NCBI RefSeq assembly: GCF_900111245.1
Contig: NZ_FOGO01000002.1
Span: 124,001-188,000, forward strand
DNA: 64,000 bases
Reading direction: 5' to 3'
DNA from: Streptomyces qinglanensis
GTDB taxonomy: Bacteria > Actinomycetota > Actinomycetes > Streptomycetales > Streptomycetaceae
Part shown: piece after piece, positions 55,236 to 63,534 of the stretch
How positions within the stretch are numbered: the stretch's first letter is position 1
Layout of the letters: each line of letters opens with the position of its first letter
Position numbers and translations under genes: made by a program
The notes under the pieces: generated by a model
Database searches by the model: none
The model's input: only the letters and a program-made list of their open reading frames with translations
Told to the model about the DNA's origin: nothing

Positions 55236-55436
55236 GGTTCCGACGGGTGGTAGGGACGGTCCCGGTCGGTGGTTCCGACGGGTTCCGACGGGTTCCGACG
55301 GGTACTGACGGGTACTGACGAGTACTGACTGACACAGACGGGTTCTGACAGGTACTGACGGGTTCCAACGGGTTCTTGACAGGTACTGGCGGGCACTGAC
55401 GGGTACAGACGCGTACTGACGGTGCTGAGGCGGTAC
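55236..55436. repeat. 10-bp tandem repeat array between the kinase-like gene and purA
   Basis: About fifteen head-to-tail decamers of the type GGTACTGACG or GGTTCCGACG, in strict 10-bp register from 55271 to 55421 with a single 1-nt slip at about 55381. Degenerate copies flank both ends. It lies in the divergent intergenic region. Confidence 0.95.
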
Positions 55437-55515
55437 TGGTTCGTACGCCCGTCCGGGCCGGAGCACTCCCCTGTTCGTCACCCGGGAGAATTGTTCGGTA
55501 ATCTCTCGGTGCAAG

Positions 55516-55543
55516 AGCCCCTGCCGCTGTTGCGCCAGGGGCT
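55516..55543 (+). terminator. Stem-loop in the purA upstream region
   Basis: AGCCCCTG (55516-55523) with CAGGGGCT (55536-55543), then TCCTCTA. It lies about 95 bp before purA, so it is either a leader attenuator-like hairpin or a terminator for upstream read-through. Confidence 0.6.
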
Positions 55544-55638
55544 TCCTCTATCTGGGGTACCGGACTGCGGCTCTTGCGAGGGTGCCGATCGGCGCCACCG
55601 CACGTGGGACATGCCCCGCCCGGAAGGGGTGTACGCCT

Positions 55639-56922
55639 GTGCCCGCACTTGTGCTGCTCGGTGCTCAGTGGGGTGACGAAGGCAAGGGAAAGGCCACCGA
55701 CCTGCTCGGCGGCTCCGTGGACTATGTGGTGCGCTACCAGGGCGGCAACAACGCCGGCCACACGGTCGTCGTCGGCGACCAGAAGTACGCGCTGCATCTC
55801 CTCCCTTCCGGGATCCTCTCGCCGGGGTGCACCCCGGTCATCGGCAACGGCGTCGTCGTCGACCCCTCGGTCCTGCTCTCCGAGCTGAGCGGGCTCCAGG
55901 AGCGCGGCGTCGACACCTCCAAGCTGCTGGTGAGCGGTAACGCGCACCTGATCACGCCGTATCACGCGACGCTCGACAAGACGACGGAACGGTTCCTGGG
56001 CAAGCGCCGGATCGGCACCACCGGCCGGGGCATCGGCCCGAGCTACGCCGACAAGATCAACCGGGTCGGCATCCGGGTCCAGGACCTGTTCGACGAGTCG
56101 ATCCTGCTGCAGAAGGTCGAGGCCGCGCTCGACTTCAAGAACCAGGTGCTCGCCAAGCTCTACAACCGCCGCGCGATCTCCCCGCAGCAGGCGGCCGAGG
56201 AGCTGCTGGGCTACGCGGAGCAGCTCAAGGGCTTCGTCGCGGACACCACGCTGATCCTCAACGACGCCATCGACGAGGGCAAGGTCGTCCTGTTCGAGGG
56301 CGGCCAGGGCACGCTGCTGGACGTGGACCACGGCACCTACCCGTTCGTCACCTCCTCCAACCCGACCGCGGGCGGCGCCTGCACCGGCGCCGGCGTCGGT
56401 CCGACGAAGATCAACCGGGTCATCGGCATCCTGAAGGCGTACACCACGCGGGTGGGCGCGGGGCCGTTCCCGACGGAGCTGTTCGACGACGACGGCGAGG
56501 CGCTGCGCCGGATCGGCGGCGAGTTCGGCGTCACCACGGGCCGCAACCGGCGCTGCGGCTGGTTCGACGCGGTCATCGCCCGCTACGCGACCCGCGTCAA
56601 CGGGCTGACCGACTTCTTCCTCACCAAGCTGGACGTGCTCACCGGCTGGGAGCAGATCCCGGTGTGCGTCGCCTACGAGATCGACGGCGAGCGCACCACC
56701 GAGCTCCCCTACAACCAGAGCGACTTCCACCACGCTCAGCCGGTCTACGAGTACCTGCCGGGCTGGAGCGAGGACATCACCAAGGCGAAGACCTTCGGTG
56801 ACCTCCCCAAGAACGCCCAGGCGTACGTGAAGACGCTGGAGGAGATGTCCGGAGCCCCCATCTCCGCCATCGGCGTCGGTCCGGGCCGCGACGAGACGAT
56901 CGAGATCAACTCCTTCCTCTGA
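55639..56922 (+). CDS. purA: Adenylosuccinate synthetase
   Basis: A 427-aa PurA, the GTP-dependent condensation of IMP with aspartate, first step from IMP to AMP. GTP loop [16 protein letters not shown] at the N-terminus; [62 protein letters not shown]; and RCGWFDAV are all conserved. GTG 55639 follows a GGAAGGGG ribosome site. Length matches the family. Confidence 0.97.
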   Translation: MPALVLLGAQWGDEGKGKATDLLGGSVDYVVRYQGGNNAGHTVVVGDQKYALHLLPSGILSPGCTPVIGNGVVVDPSVLLSELSGLQERGVDTSKLLVSGNAHLITPYHATLDKTTERFLGKRRIGTTGRGIGPSYADKINRVGIRVQDLFDESILLQKVEAALDFKNQVLAKLYNRRAISPQQAAEELLGYAEQLKGFVADTTLILNDAIDEGKVVLFEGGQGTLLDVDHGTYPFVTSSNPTAGGACTGAGVGPTKINRVIGILKAYTTRVGAGPFPTELFDDDGEALRRIGGEFGVTTGRNRRCGWFDAVIARYATRVNGLTDFFLTKLDVLTGWEQIPVCVAYEIDGERTTELPYNQSDFHHAQPVYEYLPGWSEDITKAKTFGDLPKNAQAYVKTLEEMSGAPISAIGVGPGRDETIEINSFL

Positions 56923-56930
56923 GCCACCCC

Positions 56931-56993
56931 CGGCCCGCAGCCGCACGGTCCCGGCCCGCAGTCGCACGGCCCGGTCCGTGCGGCTGCGGGCCG
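56931..56993 (+). terminator. Terminator of purA with an internal duplicated arm
   Basis: GGCCCGCAGCCGCACGG (56932-56948) is fully complementary to 56976-56992 (17 bp). A third, near-identical arm (56952 onward) could compete for pairing, giving two alternative hairpins. Confidence 0.88.
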
Positions 56994-57012
56994 GGCCACT
57001 ACGCTGCCCCGC

Positions 57013-58323
57013 GTGCAGCTCGCCGTGGACGGCACCGTCGTCGTGTCGGTGCTCCTCTCCCTCGCCCTCGCCACCCGGCTCCCGCCCGTCGCGGCAGCCC
57101 GGTGGCTGCCCGGCCCGCGCGCGGAGCCGTCGGCCGGGCCGTCGGCCGGGCTGCCGCACGGTGCGCGTGCCCGGCAGCGGCGGCGGAGCAGGCCCGCGCC
57201 CGGTGCCGGCCGGTCCCGCCGGGTGCCGGGACCGCTCGGTCTGCTCGGACTGCTGGTCGGCGCGGTACTGGTGAACCAGATCGCCGTCGTGGTGTACATC
57301 CGGCAGGTGCACGGCGGCGACCCCGGCTTCGTGGCGCGGTATCTGCCGCCCGGCTGGTTCGAACTGCCCGCAGCGGACTGGCCGCCGACCCGGCTCGCGG
57401 CGCACTGGCCCTGGCCGGAGGCGCTGGCCGGCTCCGTGCTGCGGGTCCAGGCCGCCCTCGAACTCCCGCTCGTACTGCTGGCCTTCGCGGTGGTGCTGCG
57501 CTGGCTGGACGACCGGCTGTACCGCCAAGTGCCGGCCTCCCCGCTGCTGGTGGTGGCCGCGCTCGCGTACACGGCCGTCTTCTGCGCCGTCGAATGGGAC
57601 CTGCGCAACCCGTGGACCACGGACGACCTGCTGATCCGGTGCGCGTCCGCGCTCGTGACACCCCCGCTGCTGGCGGCGGCGGCCCGACGCCGGGCACCCG
57701 GCCGCACGCCGGAACCGGACCCGGTGCCGCTGTCCGCGGGGCGGCTGCTGCTCTTCCTCGGGTCCCTCGCCTCCTTCGGCGGGCTCGTCCTGCTCGCCTA
57801 CGACACGCTGCTCCTCTACAACCTGGGGCGGCTGGAGGCGCGGCTGCCCTTGGTCGCCGGATGCGCCCTCGTCCTCGCCGGGTGCCGGGCGGCCGACCGG
57901 CGGTTGCGCACCGGCGCGGACGCGGGCCCCGCCGTCGCCTTCCTCGGCCACGCCCTGCGCCGCTTCCTGCTGCTGTTCTTCGCCCCGGCCCTGGCCGTGC
58001 GGTACGGCGTCGTCTTCGGCACCCCGGCGCTGGCGGCCGGTGCCGGACTGCTGCTCGGCGCGGTGGCCGCGGCTCTCGCGCTGCGGGACACGCTCACCGC
58101 GGCCGCCGGGACGGCCACTCCCGGGCGGCTGCTGCTGCGGCTGGCCGCCGCCGCGGTCGCGGGCACCGCCGCCGGTTGGGGTGCGGCACAGGTGATGAGC
58201 GGCGGCTACTACGAGACGGCGCTGCTCGCCGCCGCCGCGGCGTTCCTGGCGGTGGCGGTCGGCGTGTGCGTCCTCGGCGACGCCTGGGACGCGCGCCGTT
58301 CGTCCGTGCGAGTGAAAGTGTGA
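57013..58323 (+). CDS. Polytopic membrane protein of unknown function
   Basis: A 436-aa protein with about nine to eleven hydrophobic segments spread over the length. A basic Arg/Pro-rich loop lies at about 30-75. An external-looking segment (QVHGGDPGFVARYLPPGWFELPAADWP) follows the second TM. No catalytic motif seen. Starts at GTG 57013, about 90 bp after purA, with the purA terminator between. Unknown role; conservation downstream of purA would argue for a core gene. Confidence 0.8.
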   Translation: MQLAVDGTVVVSVLLSLALATRLPPVAAARWLPGPRAEPSAGPSAGLPHGARARQRRRSRPAPGAGRSRRVPGPLGLLGLLVGAVLVNQIAVVVYIRQVHGGDPGFVARYLPPGWFELPAADWPPTRLAAHWPWPEALAGSVLRVQAALELPLVLLAFAVVLRWLDDRLYRQVPASPLLVVAALAYTAVFCAVEWDLRNPWTTDDLLIRCASALVTPPLLAAAARRRAPGRTPEPDPVPLSAGRLLLFLGSLASFGGLVLLAYDTLLLYNLGRLEARLPLVAGCALVLAGCRAADRRLRTGADAGPAVAFLGHALRRFLLLFFAPALAVRYGVVFGTPALAAGAGLLLGAVAAALALRDTLTAAAGTATPGRLLLRLAAAAVAGTAAGWGAAQVMSGGYYETALLAAAAAFLAVAVGVCVLGDAWDARRSSVRVKV

Positions 58324-58689
58324 AGATCTCACCTATCGGAAGGGGAGGGCACGCCCGGACGGGCCCTGGTACCCATCGACTATTTCGTGGACCAAGGCGA
58401 GTGGGCCGATCCCGCGGGTGTGCTGATGACCGTGGAGGTCACCTCCTACGACTCCGACACCGACCGGCGCGACCGGCAGGAGAAGCCGGCCGCGTACGCC
58501 GCAGCCGGCATCCCGGTCTGTCTCCTCGTCGACCGCGACCGGTAAGAAGTCGTGGTCCACACCAACCCGGACCAGGAAGCGGGCCGCTACCGCGACCTGC
58601 ACACCGCGTCCTTCGGTGAAGAGGTGATGCTCCCCGAGCCGGTCGGGTTCGCGCTGCAGACGGAGACGCTGAAGAACTACGCCCGCTGA
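58324..58689 (+). pseudogene. Remnant of a Uma2-family (DUF820-like) endonuclease gene
   Basis: Directly after the membrane protein stop, and in the same frame, the sequence reads DYFVDQGEWADPAGVLMTVEV, then TSYDSDTDRRDRQEKPAAYA and AGIPVCLLVDRDR. An in-frame TAA (58543-58545) follows, and EVVVHTNPDQEAGRYRDL ... ETLKNYAR to TGA 58687. This is the C-terminal half of Uma2/PD-(D/E)XK-type proteins that are abundant in Streptomyces. The N-terminal half and start are missing, and the TAA breaks the rest, so it is decayed. Confidence 0.85.
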
Positions 58690-59309
58690 CCCCTCCGGCC
58701 GCGCCGGGGCCGCAGCAGCCGGTCCGCCGCACCGTGCGAGAGCGCGGTCGCGGCGGCGGCGGTGGCGAGGCCGACGGCGATGTCGCGAGAGGTGGCCGGA
58801 CGGAGGACGCCCGCGTCCCGAAGCCGCCTGCGGGCCCAGACCGTGAACGGGACGACCAGCAGCGGCGAGGTCACCGAACCGGGGGTGTAGCCGCGGAAGG
58901 CGGCCGCCTGCGCCAGGTGGACGAGGCCGTGCAGCCCGAATCCGGTGAGCGCCCCCTGGTAGAAGCCGCTGCGCCCGCCCGTACGATGCCCGTCGGCCGC
59001 GGCGGCCGCCACGATGACGGCCATGACGCCGACGGCGGTGGCGAACCGGCGGCCGTCCAGCGACTCCAGCCGCTCCCACACCGCCTCGGGCACGCCGGGT
59101 ATCCGCTCCCGCAGCTCGGGCACCCGGGTCCGGGTCCAGCGGGGCACCATGGCGACCTCCTCCGCGTCGTGCAGCGCCCATGCGGCGAAGAGCCCCAGGG
59201 TGACGCCGACGCCGATCGGCCCTGCCGGGTCCGTGTCGCGCGCTGCCGCAGCGGCCCGCGCCGCGTTCGTCCGCTCCGTGTGCACGTTCGTGTGCATGCC
59301 TGTGTGCAT
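58677..59309 (-). CDS. HXXEE-domain membrane protein
   Basis: A 210-aa protein. WALHDAEEVAMVPRW near residue 50 gives the family His-x-x-Glu-Glu motif. Three to four TM segments, a GFYQGALTGFGLHGLVHLAQA segment with two further His, and a basic C-terminus follow. HXXEE proteins are predicted membrane enzymes or metal-binding proteins of unknown activity. Start ATG 59309 or 59297; neither has a clear ribosome site. Its 3' end overlaps the Uma2 remnant by 13 bp convergently. Confidence 0.82.
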   Translation of the reverse strand: MHTGMHTNVHTERTNAARAAAAARDTDPAGPIGVGVTLGLFAAWALHDAEEVAMVPRWTRTRVPELRERIPGVPEAVWERLESLDGRRFATAVGVMAVIVAAAAADGHRTGGRSGFYQGALTGFGLHGLVHLAQAAAFRGYTPGSVTSPLLVVPFTVWARRRLRDAGVLRPATSRDIAVGLATAAAATALSHGAADRLLRPRRGRRGQRA

Positions 59310-59512
59310 GACGGAAGTGTGCCGGGGTGGCCGGACGGCCCCTCGCGCACCCCCGGTCGGCTCAGGCGCCGGACGACCGGTAGGCGCCCGTGCGAGGTAG
59401 ATGAGCAGCACGTACGGACTAATGATGATCGTTCCGGTGCGTGGTGTGGAACAGGTCTCGACGCACAGCCAGAACCGCGCGAGACCGCGCACCAGACCCG
59501 CAAGGAGCACCC

Positions 59513-59767
59513 ATGCGCATCCGCACCGCGACCGCAGCCGCCGTCCTGGCGACCGCCGCCGTCCTCGGCTCGGCGGGCACCGCCTTCGCCGGCAACTCCT
59601 GGACCTCGTACGCGCAGGACTTCAGCCACCACGTCCTGAACGCGCGAGTGAGCAGCAGCGACAACGACACCACGACCGTCAAGTCGTTCCAGAGCAACCA
59701 CATCCACGACAACGTGGTGACGAACATCAACAGCGGTCTCGCCATCGGCGAGCTCGAGCTCGACTGA
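59513..59767 (+). CDS. Small secreted peptide precursor of unknown function
   Basis: 84 aa from ATG 59513, which has an ideal AAGGAG ribosome site. RIRTATAAAVLATAAVLGSAGTAFA is a textbook signal peptide with cleavage after residue 26 (AFA-GN), leaving 58 residues. The mature peptide is rich in Ser, Asn, Asp, Val and His. It lacks Cys and is mildly acidic (FSHHVLNARVSSSDNDTTTV, then SNHIHDNVVTNINSGLAIGE). Not a chaplin, rodlin or lanthipeptide by pattern. A strong bidirectional terminator follows. Confidence 0.85.
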   Translation: MRIRTATAAAVLATAAVLGSAGTAFAGNSWTSYAQDFSHHVLNARVSSSDNDTTTVKSFQSNHIHDNVVTNINSGLAIGELELD

Positions 59768-59807
59768 GCCCACCGCTCATGAGGGCGCCCCGCGCGCCCG
59801 CGCCCGC

Positions 59808-59834
59808 TCCGGCCCCGCACACCGCGGGGCCGGA
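59808..59834. terminator. Bidirectional terminator between the secreted-peptide gene and the kyn operon
   Basis: TCCGGCCCCG (59808-59817) with CGGGGCCGGA (59825-59834), a perfect 10-bp stem in a convergent gap. Confidence 0.85.
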
Positions 59835-59881
59835 CGCGTGTGCGGCGCGGACGCGAGCGGGCACCCGCGCCGCGGGGTCGG

Positions 59882-60595
59882 TCAGCGCAGCGCCCTGACG
59901 AGCACGTCGAAGGCCGGGGTGCGCGGGATGATGGGCGCGTAGTGGCCCACGCCGGGCAGCAGGTGCAGCCGGGCGCCCCAGTTGTTGGCGTAGCGGCGGG
60001 ACAGCTCGATGGGCACCTCCTGATCGGCGGTGCCGTGCAGGATCTCCACCGGCGTGCGGGGCAGCAGCCGCATCGGGTCCGCCTCCCCCAGCGCCGAGGC
60101 GACCTGCGCCTCGCCCCCGAGGAAGTCCGAGACGACTCCGCCGTTCAGCCGCGTCGCATGGGCCCGCTCCAGGTCGGCGACGGGCGCCGCCACCACCACC
60201 CGCCCGGCGGCCCGCTCCCGCGCGGCCGCGGCCCACAGCGCGAGGTGCCCGCCCGCCGAGTGGCCGAACAGCACGCTGGGCGGAGCGCCCAGCAGGTCGA
60301 GCGCGGCGCCGATGTCCTCGGCGGTGGCGGGCCAGCCGCCGCCTCCGCCCACCCTGCGGTACTCGACCAGCGCCACCGGTATGCCCTGGCCCGCCAGCGC
60401 CGCGGCGAACGGCGACAGATGGCGGCGGTCCCACTGCTCGCGCCAGAAGCCGCCGTGCAGCAGCACCACCCGGCCGCCGGGCGCACCCTCCCCGTACAGA
60501 TCGACGACCTGCGAGGGGTGCGGCCCGTACCGCTCCTGGCGTTCCGGGGCTGCGGCCGGGAGGGCCAGCAGCGTCTTCTCCTCGTCCTGGCTCAT
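59882..60595 (-). CDS. Alpha/beta hydrolase, probable kynurenine formamidase (AFMID-type)
   Basis: A 237-aa alpha/beta hydrolase. VLLHGGFWREQWDRRHL has the HGGxW oxyanion-hole motif of the arylformamidase/BNA7-like family; GHSAGGHLALW is the nucleophile elbow; GTADQEVP and GVGHY carry the Asp and His. It is the third gene of kynA-kynU-hydrolase, with a 4-nt overlap to kynU. N-formylkynurenine hydrolysis is therefore the natural assignment, but it is unrelated to the metal-dependent KynB of most bacteria. ATG 60595. Confidence 0.88.
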   Translation of the reverse strand: MSQDEEKTLLALPAAAPERQERYGPHPSQVVDLYGEGAPGGRVVLLHGGFWREQWDRRHLSPFAAALAGQGIPVALVEYRRVGGGGGWPATAEDIGAALDLLGAPPSVLFGHSAGGHLALWAAAARERAAGRVVVAAPVADLERAHATRLNGGVVSDFLGGEAQVASALGEADPMRLLPRTPVEILHGTADQEVPIELSRRYANNWGARLHLLPGVGHYAPIIPRTPAFDVLVRALR

Positions 60596-61920
60596 CGTGC
60601 TCCCCCGATCACTTCGCCCAGGACGCGGGCAGCGCGCTCGGCGTCCCGGTACGAAGTGTAGAGCGGGGTGAATCCGAAGCGCAGGACACCGGGGCGGCGG
60701 AAATCGCCGACGACGCCGCGCGCGATCAGCTCCTTCATCACCGCTTCCGCCTGCTCCGGCGGATCGCACAGCAGCGCCACCTGGCTGCCGCGCCGGGCGT
60801 GTTCGGCCGGTGTCAGGGACCGGACACCGACGGCGCCGCCGCCCGCGTGGGCGGCGACACAGCGCAGGAAGAAGTCCGTGAGCGCCAGCGACTTGGCCCG
60901 CACGTCCCGGATCCCGACCCCGTCCCAGACGCCGAGCGAGGTCTCCAGCGCGGCCATCGAGAGGATGTCGGGGGTGCCCACCCGGCCGCGTACCGCACCG
61001 CTCGCCGGCGTGTAGTCCGGTGCCATGGCGAACGGGTCCGCGTGCGAGTTCCAGCCGGGCAGCGGGGAGTCGAACCGGTCCTGCAGGGCGCCGCGCACGT
61101 AGAGGAAGGCGGGCGAACCGGGCCCGCCGTTCAGGAACTTGTAGGTGCACCCCACCGCGAAGTCCACACCGTGCGCGTCCAGGTCCACGGGCAGCGCACC
61201 GGCGCTGTGGCACAGGTCCCAGACCGCCAGGGCCCCCGCCGCGTGCGCGGCGGACGTGAGCGCGGGCAGCGCGCGGAGCTCTCCGGTGCGGTAGTCGACG
61301 TGGTTGAGCAGCACGGCCGCGGTACGCGGGCCCAGCGCGGCGGGTACCTCCTCAGGCGGTACGGCGCGCACCGTGCAACCGGTGAGGCGGGCCGCGGACT
61401 CGGCGATGTAGCCGTCGGTGGGGAAGGTCGCCGCGTCCACCAGCAGCTCGCCGCGGTCAGGGGCCTGTTCCCGTGCGATCCGGACCGCGCCGACCAGCGC
61501 CTTGAGGAGGTTCACACTCGTCGAGTCGGAGACGACGACCTGCCCCGGTCCGGCCCCGATGAGCGGCGCCACCAGCTCGCCGACCCGCTCCGGCATCGTC
61601 CACCAGCCGGACTCCTCCCACGAGCGGATCCGCAGCCGGCCCCACTCGCGGGAGACGACGTCCGCGAGCCGCGCCTCGACGGCCTTGGGCAGCGCGCCCA
61701 GGGAGTTCCCGTCGAGGTAGACGGTGGCGGGGTCGAGCACGAACCGCTCCCGCAGCGCGGCGAGCGGGTCGGCCGCGTCCAGGGCCAGTGCTTCCGCGGC
61801 GAGCGCCTCGGCGGCCGGTCCCACCGCGGCCGGGCCTTCGCCGGCCGCGGCCGGGTCCTCGGCGGCCGGGCTCCCGGCGGCAAGCGCGTCCGCGGCTTCG
61901 ACGGGTCCGCGGTCAGACAT
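60592..61920 (-). CDS. kynU: Kynureninase
   Basis: A 442-aa PLP enzyme that cleaves kynurenine to anthranilate and alanine. VYLDGNSLGALPKAV, FPTDGYIAESAARL, WDLCHSAGALPVDL, GCTYKFLNGGPGSPAFLYV (Schiff-base Lys) and RVGTPDILSMAALE are diagnostic. The first ~50 residues are an Ala/Glu/Pro-rich extension absent from most homologues. It overlaps kynA by 8 nt and the hydrolase by 4 nt. Confidence 0.96.
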   Translation of the reverse strand: MSDRGPVEAADALAAGSPAAEDPAAAGEGPAAVGPAAEALAAEALALDAADPLAALRERFVLDPATVYLDGNSLGALPKAVEARLADVVSREWGRLRIRSWEESGWWTMPERVGELVAPLIGAGPGQVVVSDSTSVNLLKALVGAVRIAREQAPDRGELLVDAATFPTDGYIAESAARLTGCTVRAVPPEEVPAALGPRTAAVLLNHVDYRTGELRALPALTSAAHAAGALAVWDLCHSAGALPVDLDAHGVDFAVGCTYKFLNGGPGSPAFLYVRGALQDRFDSPLPGWNSHADPFAMAPDYTPASGAVRGRVGTPDILSMAALETSLGVWDGVGIRDVRAKSLALTDFFLRCVAAHAGGGAVGVRSLTPAEHARRGSQVALLCDPPEQAEAVMKELIARGVVGDFRRPGVLRFGFTPLYTSYRDAERAARVLGEVIGGAR

Positions 61921-62734
61921 GGCTGCGCGCCGTCCACAGTTCGGGGAACACCTGTTTGGCCGCCCGCTTCTCCAGCCAGGCGACCCCGGACGAGCCGCCG
62001 GTGCCGACCTTGGCGCCCATCGCCCTGCGGGTGGCCACGAGATGGTCGTTGCGCCAGCGCCACACCAGCTCGGCGACCTCGGTCAGCGCCTCGCCCAGCC
62101 GGTGCGCAGCGGAGCCCGGGTCCCCCGCGTAGACGCGCACCCAGACCGCCTCGACCCCCGGGTCGGGCTCGTACCGGGCGGCGACGTCCCGGCGCAGCAC
62201 CGCCTCGGGGACCTCCGCGCCGTGCCGGGCCAGGAACCGCAGCGCCTCGTCGTAGAGGCTCGGCTCCTGGAGCGCCTTCTCCAGCTCGGCGTGCACCCGC
62301 GGCGCCCCCCGGTGCGGGACCAGCATGGAGGCCGACTTCTCGCCCAGCAGGAACTCCATCCGCCGGTACATCGCGGACTGGAATCCGGACCCGTCCCCCA
62401 GCGCCGCCCGGTAGGCGTTGAACTGGGCCGGGGTGAGATGCGCCAGCGGCTCCCAGGAGGCGTTGAGCGACCGCAGCTCGTGGGTGGAGCGCTTCAGGGC
62501 CGCCAGCGCGCCCTCGGTGTCGTCCCGCCGCAGCGCCGCGGCGGCCGTCTGCCACTCGTGCACGATGACGGTGAACCACAGTTCCATCACCTGGGTGGTG
62601 ACGAGGAACGCCAGCTCCCCGGGATCGTCGGAGAGCGGCTCCTGGAGGTGGGTGAGGACGTCGGCGCGGACGTAGTCCTCGTACGGTGTGGTGCCCGCGA
62701 AATCCAGTACCGGGGCATCGGGGTCGTGTGACAT
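61913..62734 (-). CDS. kynA: Tryptophan 2,3-dioxygenase
   Basis: A 273-aa haem dioxygenase that opens the tryptophan indole ring to N-formylkynurenine. TPYEDYVRADVLTHLQEPL, FLVTTQVMELWFTVIVHE, and WRNDHLVATRRAMGAKVGTGGSSG with the haem-ligand His are diagnostic. ATG 62734 has GGAG 6 nt upstream; a GTG four codons earlier (62746) lacks one. First gene of the kyn operon. Confidence 0.97.
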   Translation of the reverse strand: MSHDPDAPVLDFAGTTPYEDYVRADVLTHLQEPLSDDPGELAFLVTTQVMELWFTVIVHEWQTAAAALRRDDTEGALAALKRSTHELRSLNASWEPLAHLTPAQFNAYRAALGDGSGFQSAMYRRMEFLLGEKSASMLVPHRGAPRVHAELEKALQEPSLYDEALRFLARHGAEVPEAVLRRDVAARYEPDPGVEAVWVRVYAGDPGSAAHRLGEALTEVAELVWRWRNDHLVATRRAMGAKVGTGGSSGVAWLEKRAAKQVFPELWTARSHV

Positions 62735-62925
62735 CGCTGTCTCCACTCACTGTGCGTCCGGGTAGCGGTCCGCCCCTTCCGGATAGACATCGGAGCCCCG
62801 GTCCCCTCGGGCCCCTGCGGGCCCACTGGGCATCATGCGCGCTACGCGGCGGCGGCGGCAAGGTCACCGCTGTACAGAGGCATCCTCACCGCCGCCGTGC
62901 TCCCGCAGGCCACCGGCCCGCGGGC

Positions 62926-63339
62926 TCAGCCCAGGGTCGCGGCAGCGGTGGGCGAGCTCTCCTTCAGGAAGGAGGAGCAGCGCTCGTACTCATCCTGCTC
63001 CCCGATCGCCTCGGCCGCACGCGCGAGGGCGTGCAGCGCGCGCAGGAAGCCGCGGTTCGGCTCGTGCTCGAACGGCACGGGCCCGTGCCCCTTCCAGCCG
63101 TTCCGGCGCAGCGCGTCCAGCCCCCGGTGGTAGCCGGTGCGCGCGTAGGCGTACGACTCCACGACGCGGCCCGCCTCGAACGCGTCGTCGGCGAGCTGTG
63201 CCCACGCCAGCGACGAGGTGGGGTACTGCGCGGCGACCTCGGAGGGCGCCGTCCCGGCGGCGAGCAGCTCGCGCGGCCCGGGGTCGTCGGGGAGGTGGGT
63301 CGGGGGCGGACCCCCGAGCAGGTTCTCGTGAATGGCCAT
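62926..63339 (-). CDS. DUF3151 family protein
   Basis: A 137-aa soluble, helical protein. It starts AIHENLLGGPPPTHLPDDPG, then SLAWAQLADDAFEAGRVVESYAYARTGYHRGLDALRRNGWKG and LRALHALARAAEAIGEQDEY. It matches the actinobacterial DUF3151 proteins commonly encoded next to fructose-bisphosphate aldolase. TPR-like helices; function unknown. ATG 63339 is the conserved start. It is separated from fba by a strong terminator. Confidence 0.92.
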   Translation of the reverse strand: MAIHENLLGGPPPTHLPDDPGPRELLAAGTAPSEVAAQYPTSSLAWAQLADDAFEAGRVVESYAYARTGYHRGLDALRRNGWKGHGPVPFEHEPNRGFLRALHALARAAEAIGEQDEYERCSSFLKESSPTAAATLG

Positions 63340-63405
63340 GGCCCCAGTGTGCCTGTACCTGTCCGCGCAGCGGACACCGCGCCGCCCCACCCGTGGCCCG
63401 GACGC

Positions 63406-63440
63406 GGAAAGGCCCCCGGCGTACCGCCGGGGGCCTTTCC
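63406..63440. terminator. Strong 15-bp terminator between fba and the DUF3151 gene
   Basis: GGAAAGGCCCCCGGC (63406-63420) is the exact reverse complement of 63426-63440, with T-rich tails on both strands. Confidence 0.9.
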
Positions 63441-63534
63441 GGAGGGCGCGTGCCGTCGCGCCTGCCGCGCGGGGCCCACCGCGCCCGCGCGGGGCGTCGC
63501 GGGCGGGCGCGGGGCGTCGCGGGCGCGCGCGGTG

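Noticed and set aside
55236..55436. CRISPR array
   Set aside because: Repeats are directly adjacent without spacers and no cas gene is present; the same holds for the other tandem arrays.
55437..55638. Purine riboswitch upstream of purA
   Set aside because: No conserved purine-aptamer or PRPP/ppGpp riboswitch core was recognised; only one simple hairpin.
55210..58332. A 1040-codon minus-strand frame over purA and the membrane protein gene
   Set aside because: No start signal, low-complexity composition and overlap with clear plus-strand genes.
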